A stretch of DNA of 41,621 bases, from contig WRBF01000012.1 in the NCBI GenBank assembly GCA_009784685.1, forward strand, positions 1 to 41,621, written 5' to 3'. The position numbers were made by a program, and so were the translations under genes. This DNA comes from Defluviitaleaceae bacterium (GTDB lineage Bacteria > Bacillota > Clostridia > Lachnospirales > WRBF01). This document shows positions 41,364-41,621 of the stretch, in pieces. Position 1 is the first letter of the stretch; each line of letters starts with the position of its first letter. The notes below the pieces were generated by a model. The model was not told the origin of the DNA, made no database searches, and saw only the letters and a program-made list of their open reading frames with translations.

Positions 41364-41621
41364 CTATTCATCCCCTGTCAAAATCGGATAATCAGCGGCA
41401 ATCAATAACTCGTTACATTCGTGTACGGTGCTTTTGTATCGGGTTTTCAAGATATGGAAATACAAAATGTCCTTCTCTGTGTTCTTTAGCGTAAACCCCG
41501 CCGAGTCAAGCAGTTCCAAGCTGATTTTTGGGTATAACTGCAATCCGATACAGATAGCAATGACGGTCTCAAGTTTGTGGGTGTAATTAGGCTCGTTCCT
41601 CATGCGCTGGATGCTCCGCGG
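41364..41621 (-). CDS. regulator gene, C-terminal part only (cut by the window edge)
   Basis: The frame is open to the right edge: before the internal Met it reads PRSIQR, so the start lies outside the window. The visible 85 residues (MRNEPNYTHKLETVIAICIG, LYPKISLELLDSAGFTLKNT, DILYFHILKTRYKSTVHECN) look like the C-terminal part of small helix-turn-helix regulators of mobile elements, with the IQRMRN...LETVIAICIGLQL segment at the end of the DNA-binding domain. The stop is followed by tandem terminators, so it is in a separate transcript from the sigma-like gene. Confidence 0.55.
   Translation of the reverse strand, partial: PRSIQRMRNEPNYTHKLETVIAICIGLQLYPKISLELLDSAGFTLKNTEKDILYFHILKTRYKSTVHECNELLIAADYPILTGDE

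Larger units (their letters stand above)
35301..41621. mobile_element. integrative (ICE or transposon-like) element, left part
   Basis: From the tRNA 3' end rightward, base composition rises and genes change to a mobile set: large serine recombinase, TnpW-like protein, DinG-type helicase, small sigma-like regulator and a regulator running off the edge. All are on the minus strand. No relaxase, coupling protein or right end is seen, so the element continues beyond the window. Its left border at or inside the tRNA is an inference. Confidence 0.7.

Overview
The window looks like a chromosome segment of a spore-forming, motile Firmicute of class Clostridia. The evidence is an adjacent spoIIGA-sigE pair, a yunB homologue, CheV and a chemoreceptor, a CxC/CxxC ribosomal protein L31, a nucleoside kinase with an N-terminal TGS-like domain, and strong AGGAGG ribosome binding sites. 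Genes up to about 35.2 kb are AT-rich. Hand counts of single sequence lines gave about 35 to 45% GC there and about half GC beyond 35.3 kb, where the genes are of conjugative or transposon type.

Layout. 0-5 kb: sporulation genes on the minus strand (sigE, spoIIGA, yunB) interleaved with a GNAT acetyltransferase and an HD-GYP phosphodiesterase; several dispersed repeats lie here, including a 223-bp MITE-like element between spoIIGA and sigE. 5-8.7 kb: a serine biosynthesis operon serC-serA-DUF1015 with a clear promoter and terminator. 8.9-13.5 kb, minus strand: aldolase (DapA/HOGA family)-ttcA-tyrosine recombinase-typA. 13.7-25.9 kb, plus strand: an SPL-like radical SAM enzyme, a TauE permease, DinB, a very large M14 peptidase, trmK, a Nif3-like protein, a nucleoside kinase, a metallophosphoesterase and a chemoreceptor. 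26-31.6 kb, minus strand: a complete ABC importer with a DUF3798 lipoprotein. 31.7-35.1 kb: rpmE, cheV and an asparagine synthetase homologue with an altered glutaminase site.

35.2 kb to the end: a tRNA-Ala(GGC) with a disrupted acceptor stem, followed by an integrative element. This carries a large serine recombinase gene interrupted by one amber codon, a TnpW-like small gene, a DinG-type helicase, a 640-bp hairpin-rich noncoding stretch, a small sigma-like regulator whose ribosome binding site sits in a 16-bp hairpin, tandem terminators, and a partial regulator gene running off the right edge.

Most notable observations: (1) covarying three-hairpin blocks and a MITE-like insertion inside the spoIIGA-sigE operon; (2) a radical SAM enzyme and the nearby DinB polymerase that both end in the beta-clamp motif QLSLF; (3) an asparagine synthetase homologue lacking Cys2 and the Asn-Gly-Glu oxyanion motif; (4) the damaged tRNA and the nonsense-mutated recombinase at the element boundary; (5) the hairpin-rich noncoding region inside the element. 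All calls come from reading the sequence alone; no database search was possible.
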